Below, piece after piece: positions 7,116 through 15,748 of a DNA stretch of 64,000 nucleotides (position 1 is its first letter; the number at the start of each line of letters is the position of its first letter). Where the stretch lies: positions 62,001 to 126,000 of the forward strand of contig NZ_LGRA01000001.1 of the NCBI RefSeq assembly GCF_003116095.1, given 5' to 3'. Position numbers and translations under genes: made by a program. The notes under the pieces are model-generated. The model ran no database searches and was not told the origin of the DNA. It saw only the letters and a list, made by a program, of their open reading frames with translations. Source of the stretch: Azospirillum sp. TSO35-2 (GTDB taxonomy: Bacteria; Pseudomonadota; Alphaproteobacteria; Azospirillales; Azospirillaceae).

Positions 7116-8507
7116 TTACGGCGGATTCCTCCCATCCTTTCCTCGCCGGACCCGCGCCACCGCCCCGCGCGTCGCCCGCAGGCGCTCGGTGTAACGGGCT
7201 GGCATCACCGGCGAGGACCAGCGTCCCGCCTGCATCAGCCCGGGCAGGTCGACGCCGGCGGCCAGCAAGTCCTGGGCGGCGCCGACGCGCAGGGAATGTC
7301 CGCTGAAGCCGACGGCAAGCGGGTCCGCTTCGCCGGTGCGCCGCTCCACCACGCGGCGCACCGCCGCCGGGCTCATCCGTTCGCCGACGCCGCTGCGCGA
7401 CAGGTGGCAGAACAGGAAAGTCCCTTCCCTGGTGAGTGACCCCTCCCCTCCCGGCTCGGTGGGCCACCGCGGCGCCACTGCCCGCCAAGCGGTGAGTGCC
7501 GCCACGGCCTCAGCCGATAGCCAAGCCTCAGCGCCCTGCCCCTCCTGGTCGGTTTTGGAGTGGCGGATTCGGATGGTCGCCTCGCCCGGATGCGCATCCG
7601 GGTTCAAGGCAGGATCGACCGGGTGCAGATCGGCCCAGCGCAGAGCCACCAGCTCGTCGGCGCGGGCCAGGGTGTCACGACCGACCAGCAACAGCGCCCG
7701 GTCGCGGAGATCGATCGGCTTCAGCGGCTTCGGCCGGTCGGGCTGGGCCGGATCGAGGCGGTCGAGGATCGGGGCCAGAACGGCGTCGGTCAGCGCCGCC
7801 GCCTGCCGCCGCTCGGAGCCGACCGCGCGCGCGTGCCCGCGCCGCTCCAGCGTCACGCTCCAGTGCCGGCACGGGTCGGTGTGCCCGGCGGCGCGGTGGA
7901 TCAGGCTGATCGACGCGAGATAGCGCGCGATGGTCGCTGGCTTGCGGGAGCTGCCGAGATCCCGGATGTAGTGCCCGACCGTTGCTGGCTCGGCTGGCAG
8001 CCAGGACAGCCCCTGCTGCCCGCACCAGCCGGCGAACAGCCGAACGTCGGCCTCGGTGGCGCGCAGAGTGGCCTTGGCATAGCCGCGCTGGGCGACGTCC
8101 ATGAAGCTGTGCAGCGCTGCCATGGCGGCGTCGGCAAGAGCGGGCTTGGGCACCGGCACCGCCACGGCCGACCCGGCGCACGGGTTGGCGAAGCCGCCAG
8201 CGGCGTGCCACCAGGCGAGCGAGCTGCGGTAACGCCGCAAGGTGGCGGGGGAGCGGCCGTTTGCGGCAGCCGCCGCGAGGAAAGCGTCCACCGTCTCGCG
8301 GCTGGCCGGCATCGCTTGGCGCTTGGTCTGCCCGCACCAGCTCACGAACAGGCGACCGTCACCGAGCAGGGCGCGCCGGGTGGGCGCAGCCATGGAGCGC
8401 GCGGAGAAAACCGTGCGCAAGCGCTCGACCTCGGCGGACGTCAGGGTTGGGACCAGAGCGAAGGGAATGGCGGCGTCCGGGGCCGTCGGCGTGCGGTCTG
8501 GGAGCAT
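7116..8507 (-). CDS. Tyrosine recombinase (XerC/phage-integrase type) with doubled N-terminal DNA-binding domain
   Basis: A 463-residue recombinase. The catalytic domain shows the first Arg in TLARADELVALRW, a Lys in HSKTDQEG, the HxxR box HSLRVGAAQDL, a Trp in the usual second-His position (GRWSSPVMPARY) and the nucleophile Tyr in ARYTERL. Ahead of it there are two SAM-like core-binding segments of similar pattern, near residues 40-110 (LFVSWCGQ) and 130-210 (LFAGWCGQQG). Most XerC-type enzymes have one, which explains the length above the usual 300-350. It acts in the nucleoid, joining specific sites. A palindromic box array lies just upstream (8551-8590). Confidence 0.85.
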   Translation of the reverse strand: MLPDRTPTAPDAAIPFALVPTLTSAEVERLRTVFSARSMAAPTRRALLGDGRLFVSWCGQTKRQAMPASRETVDAFLAAAAANGRSPATLRRYRSSLAWWHAAGGFANPCAGSAVAVPVPKPALADAAMAALHSFMDVAQRGYAKATLRATEADVRLFAGWCGQQGLSWLPAEPATVGHYIRDLGSSRKPATIARYLASISLIHRAAGHTDPCRHWSVTLERRGHARAVGSERRQAAALTDAVLAPILDRLDPAQPDRPKPLKPIDLRDRALLLVGRDTLARADELVALRWADLHPVDPALNPDAHPGEATIRIRHSKTDQEGQGAEAWLSAEAVAALTAWRAVAPRWPTEPGGEGSLTREGTFLFCHLSRSGVGERMSPAAVRRVVERRTGEADPLAVGFSGHSLRVGAAQDLLAAGVDLPGLMQAGRWSSPVMPARYTERLRATRGAVARVRRGKDGRNPP

Positions 8508-8550
8508 GGCGCCATTCTAGCGTCGCCACGCCTGAGGTTCCACCGGATAG

Positions 8551-8590
8551 TGATAACACACCGATAACTGTCATTATCAGAACGTTATCA
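8551..8590. promoter_or_regulatory. Four TGATAAC-type boxes phased at 11 bp, dyad arrangement
   Basis: Four seven-base boxes begin at 8551, 8562, 8573 and 8584: TGATAAC, CGATAAC, ATTATCA and GTTATCA. The first two point right and the last two are their reverse complements, so the 40 bases form a two-plus-two dyad with one box per helical turn. The array lies between the divergent recombinase gene (start 8507) and the gene starting at 8679. It could be an operator for either gene or a recombination site for the integrase. Confidence 0.6.
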
Positions 8591-8678
8591 AAAGCCGGAT
8601 TTCCCGCTTCCCGATGTCGGTGCAGTTAACAAAGATCGTTGCAATCGGCTATCCTGGCGCGGCTGTCCCGGAGCCGCG

Positions 8679-9908
8679 ATGACCGTCCTCTCCCTTCTCC
8701 CCGCCCTGCTCGCCGCCGAACGCGCGCTCGGCCGCCTCGACCAAGCGCTCGCCGATCCGGCCCGGCGCCGGCGCCTCGCCGCCGATGCCGCCCGCCGCTC
8801 GGCCGCCGCCGTGATCCGCCTCGACGGCCACCGCCTCGACGCCCACGACTTCCAGCGCGCCTTGGCCGCGCCGGAGCATGCCCGGGGCGAGGCCGCCCGC
8901 GCCGCCCTGCTGGTGCCGTTGTTCGCCCAGCTGTCGACCGGCCTAACCGCCGCCCTACCGCTGGAGCGCGCTCCCGTCCGGCCCGCGGCGGTCCCGGCCA
9001 GGGAGGTAGACCCAGGGGACGTCGTGGCCGCGGTGCGCGCCTCGATCGCCGCCCTGGAGGCGGTCGAGCTCGGGGACGGTGAAGACCTGGAGGACGAAGG
9101 CGACGAGGCCGCTGCCCTCCCGCCGCTGCTGACGCCCTGGACCCGGCCCTGGCTGGACGAGCTGCACCGGCGCTGGAGTGTTGCCCAGGGCGGCCGTCCG
9201 GTCGGCCTCGGCGAGGCCCGCGCCGCCGATGCCGGTCCGGCGCTGGAGGCGGTGGCGGAAGCCCTGGAGGCCGCTCCCGGCCTGCTCGGGGCTGCGGCGG
9301 CGATCCGCGCCCTGGCGCTGCGCCCCGACCCGGGAGCGCCGGAGCGCCAGGGTGCGGACGACGATGCCGAGAGCGCCGCCCTGCGCGCCGCGGTCGCGGT
9401 GGAGCGGCCGCCGACCTCCTGGTGGAGCGTGGTGGTCTGGCTCGCCGCCCCCGACCTGGTCCGCGGGGCCTGCCGGCTGCATCATGCCGGACCACCGCTG
9501 ACGGCGGCCCTCGCCCGCGACGTCACCGGCTACCGGCTTGCCCTGGCCGGGACGGAGAGCGCCTGGACGCGCTGGGTCCTCGACAGCATGCCCGAGCTGG
9601 TGGCGCATGAGCTGGAGCGGCTGCGTCAGCTCGATCTGGTGCAGGAGCACTGGGAGACGCGGCTGGCCGCTGCGCCGCGGCGCAGCAGCTCGCGCCTGCC
9701 CGACGTGCTGGACTGGCTGCACGACCGTCCGGCCTTCACCATCAGCCGGGTGGCGGGCGAGTTGAAGGGGCGCTGCGGCCTGTCTCTGCGCGGGGTGCAT
9801 CTGCTGGTGGAGCAGCTCGCCAAGGCCGACGTGGTGCGCGACATCGCCGACCGCGGCGGCGAGCGGCTCTGGGCCTGCGACCTCAGCTTCCTGCCGCCCG
9901 GCCGCTGA
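8679..9908 (+). CDS. Helical plasmid protein with C-terminal winged helix (DUF1612-like layout)
   Basis: A 409-residue, Ala/Arg/Leu-rich protein. The N-terminus (LLPALLAAERALGRLDQALA, then VIRLDGHRLDAHDFQRAL) resembles the alphaproteobacterial plasmid family with DUF1612 plus a helix-turn-helix. The C-terminal 80 residues form a likely winged helix: LPDVLDWLHDRPAFTISRVA, GLSLRGVHLLVEQLAKADVV and a final 'GERLWACDLSF' wing. Such proteins are common on rhizobial plasmids and mobile elements and their role is not known. Its last 26 bases overlap the end of tniQ on the other strand. A shorter protein of similar build lies on the far side of the tni genes (14127-14720). Confidence 0.55.
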   Translation: MTVLSLLPALLAAERALGRLDQALADPARRRRLAADAARRSAAAVIRLDGHRLDAHDFQRALAAPEHARGEAARAALLVPLFAQLSTGLTAALPLERAPVRPAAVPAREVDPGDVVAAVRASIAALEAVELGDGEDLEDEGDEAAALPPLLTPWTRPWLDELHRRWSVAQGGRPVGLGEARAADAGPALEAVAEALEAAPGLLGAAAAIRALALRPDPGAPERQGADDDAESAALRAAVAVERPPTSWWSVVVWLAAPDLVRGACRLHHAGPPLTAALARDVTGYRLALAGTESAWTRWVLDSMPELVAHELERLRQLDLVQEHWETRLAAAPRRSSSRLPDVLDWLHDRPAFTISRVAGELKGRCGLSLRGVHLLVEQLAKADVVRDIADRGGERLWACDLSFLPPGR

Positions 9909-11409
9909 GCAGCTGGGCCTCATCCAACAGGCCGTGGCGCATGTGGACCGGTGGACCGTGACGCGGGGCCATGAGAAAATCGCAGGCAAACCGGTAAGGC
10001 GCTTCTCCATGACGCCGCCAGCCAGCGGCTTCGAACAGGACCACCCGGTTCGGCGAGATCCCAGCATCCATGGCTTGGGCGCCCGCCAGAAGACACCGTC
10101 GATGGACCGCCTGTCGGAGCGCCCGAAGAAAGGTGGGGAGCTGATCCTCCAACGCGGCCTCCACCACCAGAACGGTGAGGATGGCGTCGACGAACAGGGC
10201 CAGTTGAACGACCCGGGTGTCGATGGTGCCGATGGTGAGGTGGGTCCGGGGAGAAGTCAGCCAACCGTTTACGACCCCCATCCAGCTTTTGATTTCGGAG
10301 CCAGCTGCGGACCGCCGGTCGAGCAACTGGGCCGCGGCTTTCACGTCCGCAACCGTCGCGCTCCGCACCTCGGTCACGGGTGCGGAGCGGACGTCGCTGG
10401 TCAGGCCGATGGCAAGGGCGCGGGCGGGGGTTATCCGGCTCCAGACCTGAGCATAGGCGCCTACCAAGGCGGAACGGTCGGCTCCGACCGGCCGACGACG
10501 CTGTCGTGGTGGCCGCATGGCCTCTTCAATGGACGGCCAGCAGCGAGCCGGCAGCAGAACCGCCGTGTCGAGAGCATCCAGCGATCCCCCCGCCAGGAGC
10601 CGTACAAGGAGGGTGCGGGTAGAGCCTGTCGCCGGCGCCACCAACACCTCGTGGGCGGCGGCCAGGGAGGCGCCCACCGCGTGCAATCGCTGACGAAGGG
10701 TCCAGGCTGCGTCGTTCGGTTTGCCGCCCAAAGCCCGGAACGCGGTCAGCGCATGCTCGATCAGTTCCGGCCGGTCGATGTCTTCGGCCAGGGCTGCCAG
10801 ATCTTGAAGCAGCTGTTGTCCCCGGACCACGGTGCGCGAAGCCTTCGCGGCCGGGACGGTGCGAAGATCGGTGCCGCAGCCATGGCAGCGCCACAATGGA
10901 CGACGCGCCGAACCGTGGAGCGGCACCAGTTCAGCAAGGCACCGCGGGCAACGGTCGTGGAGGAACCGGTTGTGCCGGACGCACACCGCTGCCAGGTCAA
11001 CCCGCCAGAACCAGGGCAGGTAGGGGCTGGCATCCTCGCGCCAGCACAATGGACAGAAGCGGGGGGCGACAACCGTGCCCGCCCAAGGCCGGCCAATCGG
11101 ATGGGCAAACCGTTGCAGCGGGCCAATCCGGCCGCGATGGCCGGTCTGGCGTTCCAGGTAGGCGATCAGGCGCGGCGCCTGTTCACGATCCGGATCGGCG
11201 ACCACTATCCGGCTTTTCAGTCGCAGATGAGTCAGAAAGCTGTCCGGCCCCATCGCGTTGGCGTGGGCCATCCGGGCCAGCCAACTGCTGAACAGCTCGT
11301 CTGGAAACGGGACGGGATCGGTGGCCCAGCGCTCTCCGGTCGGACGGCCCCGTTCCAACAGCTCAACCGGGAAAGGTCCGGTGTCCGGGAGGGAGGGCGA
11401 CGGTGCCAT
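9883..11409 (-). CDS. tniQ: TniQ transposition protein
   Basis: A 508-residue TniQ-family protein. The N-terminus has PFPDELFSSWLARMAHANAM, the family hallmark, followed by zinc-binding clusters: FCPLCWRED, CVRHNRFLHDRCPRC and WRCHGCGTDL. In Tn7-like and Tn5053-like elements TniQ/TnsD proteins help choose the target and bridge to the AAA+ regulator. The ATG at 11409 overlaps the tniB stop by one base (TGATG), showing coupling; the longer frame to 11685 only runs through tniB in another frame. Length is close to the family norm, so it looks intact. Confidence 0.85.
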   Translation of the reverse strand: MAPSPSLPDTGPFPVELLERGRPTGERWATDPVPFPDELFSSWLARMAHANAMGPDSFLTHLRLKSRIVVADPDREQAPRLIAYLERQTGHRGRIGPLQRFAHPIGRPWAGTVVAPRFCPLCWREDASPYLPWFWRVDLAAVCVRHNRFLHDRCPRCLAELVPLHGSARRPLWRCHGCGTDLRTVPAAKASRTVVRGQQLLQDLAALAEDIDRPELIEHALTAFRALGGKPNDAAWTLRQRLHAVGASLAAAHEVLVAPATGSTRTLLVRLLAGGSLDALDTAVLLPARCWPSIEEAMRPPRQRRRPVGADRSALVGAYAQVWSRITPARALAIGLTSDVRSAPVTEVRSATVADVKAAAQLLDRRSAAGSEIKSWMGVVNGWLTSPRTHLTIGTIDTRVVQLALFVDAILTVLVVEAALEDQLPTFLRALRQAVHRRCLLAGAQAMDAGISPNRVVLFEAAGWRRHGEAPYRFACDFLMAPRHGPPVHMRHGLLDEAQLLSGRAAGS

Positions 11410-12281
11410 CACCCCAGCCCCAGCAAATCCTGTGCGGAAAACCGTTTGGATGGTGGACGAAACTTCATGTCGTCGAACAGCGCCACGGTGATCCGCTCCT
11501 CGCCGCGGCGCACAGCTTCGACCGCGGTCGCCGTGACGGTCTGCACGATGTCGCCGATCAACCCTTCGGATGTCAGAAAGATGCGCTTGGCCAGCGTGTC
11601 CTCCGTCAAGTCCGATTTCCGGCGCAGTGGCAGGCTGAGGACCAGGCTGTTCAGAAGGCGGGCATAATCGGCATCGTATTGCCAACGGGGCAGTGGGGCG
11701 CTTGTCAGGCGGGTGCGCAGTTCTCCGTCGTTGTGGATCACCTCCGCCAGCGACCGGTCACCGATCAGCACGGGTGAAATATCCCACTCATGCCCCATCA
11801 CGCGCAGCAGGGTGTGAAATTCCTTGGCACCGCTGCCGCGGAAGCCGTGGTGCGCGTCATCGAAGATGATGACGCGGGGTTCGTATTCTCCGAACAGATC
11901 CATCATCTGCTGGCGCCGGCCATCGATCGTGCGGTTGGTCGGGTCCGGCACGCGGCCCATCGCCCGGATGAGGCCGGACAGGAACTCCGCGCGGGAGGGT
12001 TCGCTGGGCATCTGATAGTAGTAGACGGGGCGCATTTGGACCGACGGCGTTTTCAGGAAGCGATCCGCAACCATGGTTTTGCCGTTGCGGAACGGGCCGC
12101 ACACCGCGACCCCCGTGGTTCGGGTGGATTTCGGTCGCTCCCGGAGTCTCACGAGGTCGGTCAGGGCTCTCACGGCGGCCGGATAGCCAATCCACCGCGT
12201 TTCCCCCAGGTACAGGCAGCGCTCCTCATCGCTGAGGGTTTCAAGCCGCTGTCGTGCGTCCTCGTTCAGATGGTCGGTCAT
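11409..12281 (-). CDS. tniB: TniB AAA+ ATPase of a TniABQ module
   Basis: A 290-residue ATPase. It shows GETRWIGYPAAVRAL near the start, Walker A VCGPFRNGKTM (residues about 60-70), a Walker B-like VIIFDDAHH with Asp-Asp-Ala in place of the more usual DExH, and an arginine-containing sensor region (LIGDRSLAEVIHNDGELRTRL). TniB is the ATP-dependent target-selection regulator that works with TniA. The start codon overlaps the end of tniA by four bases. Walker residues are complete, so it should be functional. Confidence 0.88.
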   Translation of the reverse strand: MTDHLNEDARQRLETLSDEERCLYLGETRWIGYPAAVRALTDLVRLRERPKSTRTTGVAVCGPFRNGKTMVADRFLKTPSVQMRPVYYYQMPSEPSRAEFLSGLIRAMGRVPDPTNRTIDGRRQQMMDLFGEYEPRVIIFDDAHHGFRGSGAKEFHTLLRVMGHEWDISPVLIGDRSLAEVIHNDGELRTRLTSAPLPRWQYDADYARLLNSLVLSLPLRRKSDLTEDTLAKRIFLTSEGLIGDIVQTVTATAVEAVRRGEERITVALFDDMKFRPPSKRFSAQDLLGLG

Positions 12282-13957
12282 GACGCCCCCCAGTGCTCGA
12301 CCTCGAAACTGTCATCCGTCGCCGGCAAGACCCCCAGACCGTCTCCGGTGGTCTTGAGACGGTTGATCTCCATATCCGCCGCATAGGGTTTGGGGGCCTC
12401 ACTGGCGACGCGCGCCGCCAGGGCGTCGCTGGCCGCCTTCCGGCTGACCCGCGCTTTGCGAGGCCGTGGGGGCGGAGTCAGCGCCTCGTCCACCATTTCG
12501 CGTGATTTCCCTCGCTCCGCCCAGGAGGTGCCCGCCTCCTGGCGCTCCCGGCCATTCTGGGCGTCCAGTTCCCAGGCCGTCATGGGGGTCAGCACGCCGT
12601 CGGCGCGGGGGACCGTGAGCCATTGCATCAGCGTTGGGTGCCACAGGTAGATGTGGCTGACGTCATTACGGTTGACCTTGATCCGTAGCTTTTCGCGTCC
12701 GCGGTTGGCGTAAAGCTCGGCCAGCCGGACATCGTCCGGCTTCCAGTAAAAGAGGCTAAAGGCCGCAATGCCTTTGCTGGACAAGCTGCATGTGCTTTCC
12801 GGCAGGAAAGCGAGTTGCACCTCTTCCCAGTCGACGGTCAGGAGATGCTCGGGAATGCGGGAGGCGTGCTTGCTCCATTCAAGATCAGGGCGCTTACGGG
12901 TTTTCTCATCCATTTCCCCGTTGCAGATGCGGAACGCGGTGATGGCCGCCGCCTTCTCGATCTGCTCATAGGTGAGGCAGGCGCGTTCCTCGGCGGGATA
13001 GTCTCCTCGGTCGGCAACGGACCGGCCGGTCTGCCCGCGGGCCTTGCGGAGCTGCTGGTTGATTGATCCCTGCAGGCGCTCGACCACGTTGCGGATATGC
13101 GGCTCACCATGCCGGGGGTCCACCGTGATGCGCAAATCCTCGAGGCCGCGGTGGCCTTTCAGAGCCTTGTACCAGGCCGCCCGATCCGAAATGATGCGCT
13201 CTGGCCGGCCGAAAATATCCGTGGCTTCGATGCCGAACTTCTGAAAATACGCTCTCTTCGGGCGGATGGCGTGCTGAAGGCACAGTCCGATCGCCTCCCG
13301 GTTGGCCGAGCGCGGCCACAGCCAGAAGCCCAGGATCATGTGGGTCAGCACGTCGACCAGAACGATGAGCCAAAGCCGCTTCAGCAGATGGCCCGCGTCG
13401 TCAACAGCGAGTACGTCGATTTCCGTCTCGTCGATCTGGCAGATTTGCAGAGGATAGTCCGGCACCAGCGAACCGCCCCGGTGCCGATGCTTGCGCACTC
13501 TGACGGTCTCGCCACGCCGACGTGCCACCTCTTCGGCCGTCCAGTGCTTCCAGAGACGGCTCTTCACCGTGTTGAACGAGACCGGCTTCAGCCCAGCACC
13601 TTCCAGGCGCCCATTGATCACGATGGTGGCCTCGTTCAGGGAGCACCCTTCAGGAGTCAGATACTTGTCGTCGAGGACGGTCCGGACGATGGTCTCGGCT
13701 TCTGACGGCAATCTGGGACCACGCCCCGAATCGTCGCGCAGAAGGTCGCGGACCAAGCGGCGCCGGCCGTATTTGCGCAGATGGCTGCGGATCGTCTGAG
13801 GCGTCCGTTTGAGACGGGCGGCAAGATCATTGACGGCGGCGGCCCGTGCTTCGCTCTTCGGAGAGGTGCGGTCCAGGATGCGGTCGAGCTGTGTGGCCAA
13901 GCGCTCGGCCTCGGACCAGCGCGGGTCATCGGGTGGATCGTCGGATCGCCGTCCCAT
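12278..13957 (-). CDS. tniA: TniA transposase (DDE/rve family)
   Basis: A 559-residue transposase. N-terminal helix-turn-helix regions (AARLKRTPQTIRSHLRKYGR) are followed by the integrase core: first Asp in QICQIDETEID, second Asp in RIISDRAAWY and the Glu in HIRNVVERL, and then a C-terminal Mu-type beta region (LYANRGREKLRIKVN, IYLWHPTLMQWLTVP). It carries out strand transfer in Tn5053/Tn7-like transposition. It is the first gene of tniA-tniB-tniQ, all overlapping by a few bases. Candidate TniA-binding repeats lie just upstream of its start (13987-14075). The catalytic triad appears intact. Confidence 0.9.
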   Translation of the reverse strand: MGRRSDDPPDDPRWSEAERLATQLDRILDRTSPKSEARAAAVNDLAARLKRTPQTIRSHLRKYGRRRLVRDLLRDDSGRGPRLPSEAETIVRTVLDDKYLTPEGCSLNEATIVINGRLEGAGLKPVSFNTVKSRLWKHWTAEEVARRRGETVRVRKHRHRGGSLVPDYPLQICQIDETEIDVLAVDDAGHLLKRLWLIVLVDVLTHMILGFWLWPRSANREAIGLCLQHAIRPKRAYFQKFGIEATDIFGRPERIISDRAAWYKALKGHRGLEDLRITVDPRHGEPHIRNVVERLQGSINQQLRKARGQTGRSVADRGDYPAEERACLTYEQIEKAAAITAFRICNGEMDEKTRKRPDLEWSKHASRIPEHLLTVDWEEVQLAFLPESTCSLSSKGIAAFSLFYWKPDDVRLAELYANRGREKLRIKVNRNDVSHIYLWHPTLMQWLTVPRADGVLTPMTAWELDAQNGRERQEAGTSWAERGKSREMVDEALTPPPRPRKARVSRKAASDALAARVASEAPKPYAADMEINRLKTTGDGLGVLPATDDSFEVEHWGAS

Positions 13958-13986
13958 GCCCCAGAGGCCCTCCCGCGAAAGCGTTC

Positions 13987-14075
13987 GGCAGCAAGAAGTT
14001 TTTCAGCCGCAAATTCTGCATGGAGCCTGTTGATTCGTCGATACGACCTTGGTCAGGCAGCATGAAGATTTTCAG
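13987..14075 (-). repeat. Pair of 20-bp direct repeats, candidate transposon-end TniA sites
   Basis: On the minus strand CTGAAAATCTTCATGCTGCC (14056-14075) and CTGAAAAACTTCTTGCTGCC (13987-14006) match at 18 of 20 bases, with starts 69 bases apart. They lie 30 to 118 bases upstream of tniA, where Tn7- and Tn5053-like elements carry several transposase-binding repeats. I could not find a convincing inverted partner near the tniQ end (about 9.9 kb), so the element's left boundary is not defined. Confidence 0.45.
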
Positions 14076-14126
14076 GAGAAAGCGACAGCCTGTCTGGCGG
14101 TCTCCCGCTTTCTCGCCGCGAAGGGG

Positions 14127-14720
14127 ATGACGCCGCTGCCGCTGCCCTGCCTGACCGGGGTCGAGGCGATCCGCCGCGCCGAACCGGGCGGGGTCTGGCT
14201 GGTGGACTTCCTCGACGGCATGGCGCGGCAGGCGGAGCAGGGGGAAGAGAGCCTCGTCGCGCTGCTGCATCGCTGGCGCGGCTGGCGCCGGCGCGTCGGC
14301 GACCGGCGCAGCGACGCCCGCATCCGCCGCGCCGTCGACGCCATGGCGGCGGAAGGGGTGATGAGCCCGGCCCGGCTGGCGGCGCGGCTGCGTTGCGCCA
14401 CCAGCGCGGCGACCGGCCTGCTGGAGGAGTTGCAGCGGCTGGAAATCGCCGTGGAGATCACCCGCCGGCGCAGCCACCGGGTGTTCGTCGCCGCCGATCT
14501 GGCGCCGATGCTGGGGGAGGTGGCGCCGCGATCCGCAGCGGCCGCCGCCGGAGCCGTTCCCGTGGCCGCGCCCGCGGCCTCACCCGTGGCGCCCGCCGAG
14601 CCGGACCACTGGGTGGAGCCGGCCGAGGGCGTCGACGATGCGCTCGCGAACCTGGAGCGCATCCTGAAGCGGCAGGACCCGCTGCTCGCCCGCTATGGCC
14701 GGACCGTGGGGGACGGATAG
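14127..14720 (+). CDS. Winged-helix protein, possible C-terminal remnant of a DUF1612-like gene
   Basis: A protein of about 197 residues from the ATG at 14127; the frame opens at 14049. It has a helical region (WLVDFLDGMARQAEQGEESL), then a winged helix: DARIRRAVDAMAAEGVMSPA, RLAARLRCATSAATGLLEEL and a wing RRRSHRVFVAADL, and an Ala/Pro linker with a C-terminal helix. The build parallels the C-terminal half of 8679-9908, but the protein lacks the N-terminal half and starts right beside the tni end repeats. I infer a gene cut short by transposon insertion; an independent short protein is the alternative. Confidence 0.45.
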   Translation: MTPLPLPCLTGVEAIRRAEPGGVWLVDFLDGMARQAEQGEESLVALLHRWRGWRRRVGDRRSDARIRRAVDAMAAEGVMSPARLAARLRCATSAATGLLEELQRLEIAVEITRRRSHRVFVAADLAPMLGEVAPRSAAAAAGAVPVAAPAASPVAPAEPDHWVEPAEGVDDALANLERILKRQDPLLARYGRTVGDG

Positions 14721-14753
14721 GCAAAGCGGTCGTTCACCCTGAGCGGCCCGATC

Positions 14754-15653
14754 TCACACGCGATCAGCCCTGTACCGCACATGATCGATCAGCGCGCGCA
14801 GCTTGGGGGCCAGGTTCCGGCGATCGGCGAAATAGAGGAAGAAGCCCGGAAAGGGCGGGCAGAACGCCTCCAGCAGGGCGACCAGCTCGCCCCGCTGCAG
14901 ATAGGGGCGGAAGGTCTCCTCCATGCCGAAGGTCAGGCCGCCGCCGGCGCAGGCGGTCCGCAGCATGAGCCACATGTCGTTGGTCGTGATCCGCGGGCTC
15001 ACCGCCACGTCGAACTCCCGGCCATTCTCCTCGAACTCCCAGCGGTAGGGGGCCACCCGCGGCGACGGGCGCCAGCCGATGCAGCGGTGGCGTGGCAACT
15101 CGCTCGGGTGCTGCGGGGCGCCAAAGCGCTCCAGATAGGAGGGGGCGGCCACGACCATCTGCCGCTGGTCGCCGGAGACGGGCACCGCGATCATGTCCTG
15201 TTCGATCACCTCGCCCAGCCGCACGCCGGCGTCGTAGCCCTCGGCGACGATGTCGAACTCCTCGTCCGTCACGGTGACGTCGAGCTGCAGGCCGGGATGG
15301 GCCTGGATGAAACCGGCCAGCAGCGGGCCGGCGATGAAGCGTTCGGCGATGGAGGAGACGGCGAGCCGCAGCCGGCCGGTCGGCTCGGCCTCGCGGTCGC
15401 GGGTGGCGTCGAGCGCGAGGCCGACCTCGGCGACGGCCGGCGCGACGCGGCGGTGCAGCCGCTCGCCGGCCTCGGTCAGGCTGACGCTGCGGGTCGTGCG
15501 CTGGACCAGCGCCACCCCCAGCCGGTCCTCCATCCGCCGGATCGTCTGGCTCACCGCGGAGCGGGTGACGCCCAGCCGCTCCGCGGCGGCGCGGAAGCTC
15601 CGCGTCTCCGCGACGGCCAGGAAGACGGATATGCCGGTCAGATCGGTGGTCAT
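14754..15653 (-). CDS. LysR-family transcriptional regulator
   Basis: A 299-residue regulator. Residues 1-60 are the LysR winged helix ([40 protein letters not shown]). The rest is the two-part effector domain, with [34 protein letters not shown] and a C-terminal segment with the [20 protein letters not shown] pattern typical of the group. It is divergent from the SDR gene at 15749 with 95 bases between, the usual LysR arrangement, so it likely controls that gene and its own. Its inducer cannot be told from the sequence. Confidence 0.88.
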   Translation of the reverse strand: MTTDLTGISVFLAVAETRSFRAAAERLGVTRSAVSQTIRRMEDRLGVALVQRTTRSVSLTEAGERLHRRVAPAVAEVGLALDATRDREAEPTGRLRLAVSSIAERFIAGPLLAGFIQAHPGLQLDVTVTDEEFDIVAEGYDAGVRLGEVIEQDMIAVPVSGDQRQMVVAAPSYLERFGAPQHPSELPRHRCIGWRPSPRVAPYRWEFEENGREFDVAVSPRITTNDMWLMLRTACAGGGLTFGMEETFRPYLQRGELVALLEAFCPPFPGFFLYFADRRNLAPKLRALIDHVRYRADRV

Positions 15654-15662
15654 TGGTTAGCT

Positions 15663-15677
15663 CAGCTTACCAAGCTG
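15663..15677. promoter_or_regulatory. Inverted repeat CAGCTT-ACC-AAGCTG, likely LysR operator
   Basis: A perfect six-base inverted repeat with a three-base centre, located 10 bases upstream of the LysR start codon and about 70 bases upstream of the SDR start. It contains the T...A symmetry of LysR boxes. The position between divergent genes suggests binding by the LysR protein. Confidence 0.5.
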
Positions 15678-15748
15678 GTCAGCATTGGGCAATTGTCCGT
15701 CGCCGGCACGCCATCCATCTGTCCTTGCGACTGAAAACGGAGGAACCG

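Noticed and set aside
14029..14049. TGTTGATTCGTCG sequence resembling Tn7-like ends (TGT...)
   Set aside because: It points away from the tni genes and has no inverted partner on the other side, so I do not treat it as the element's end.
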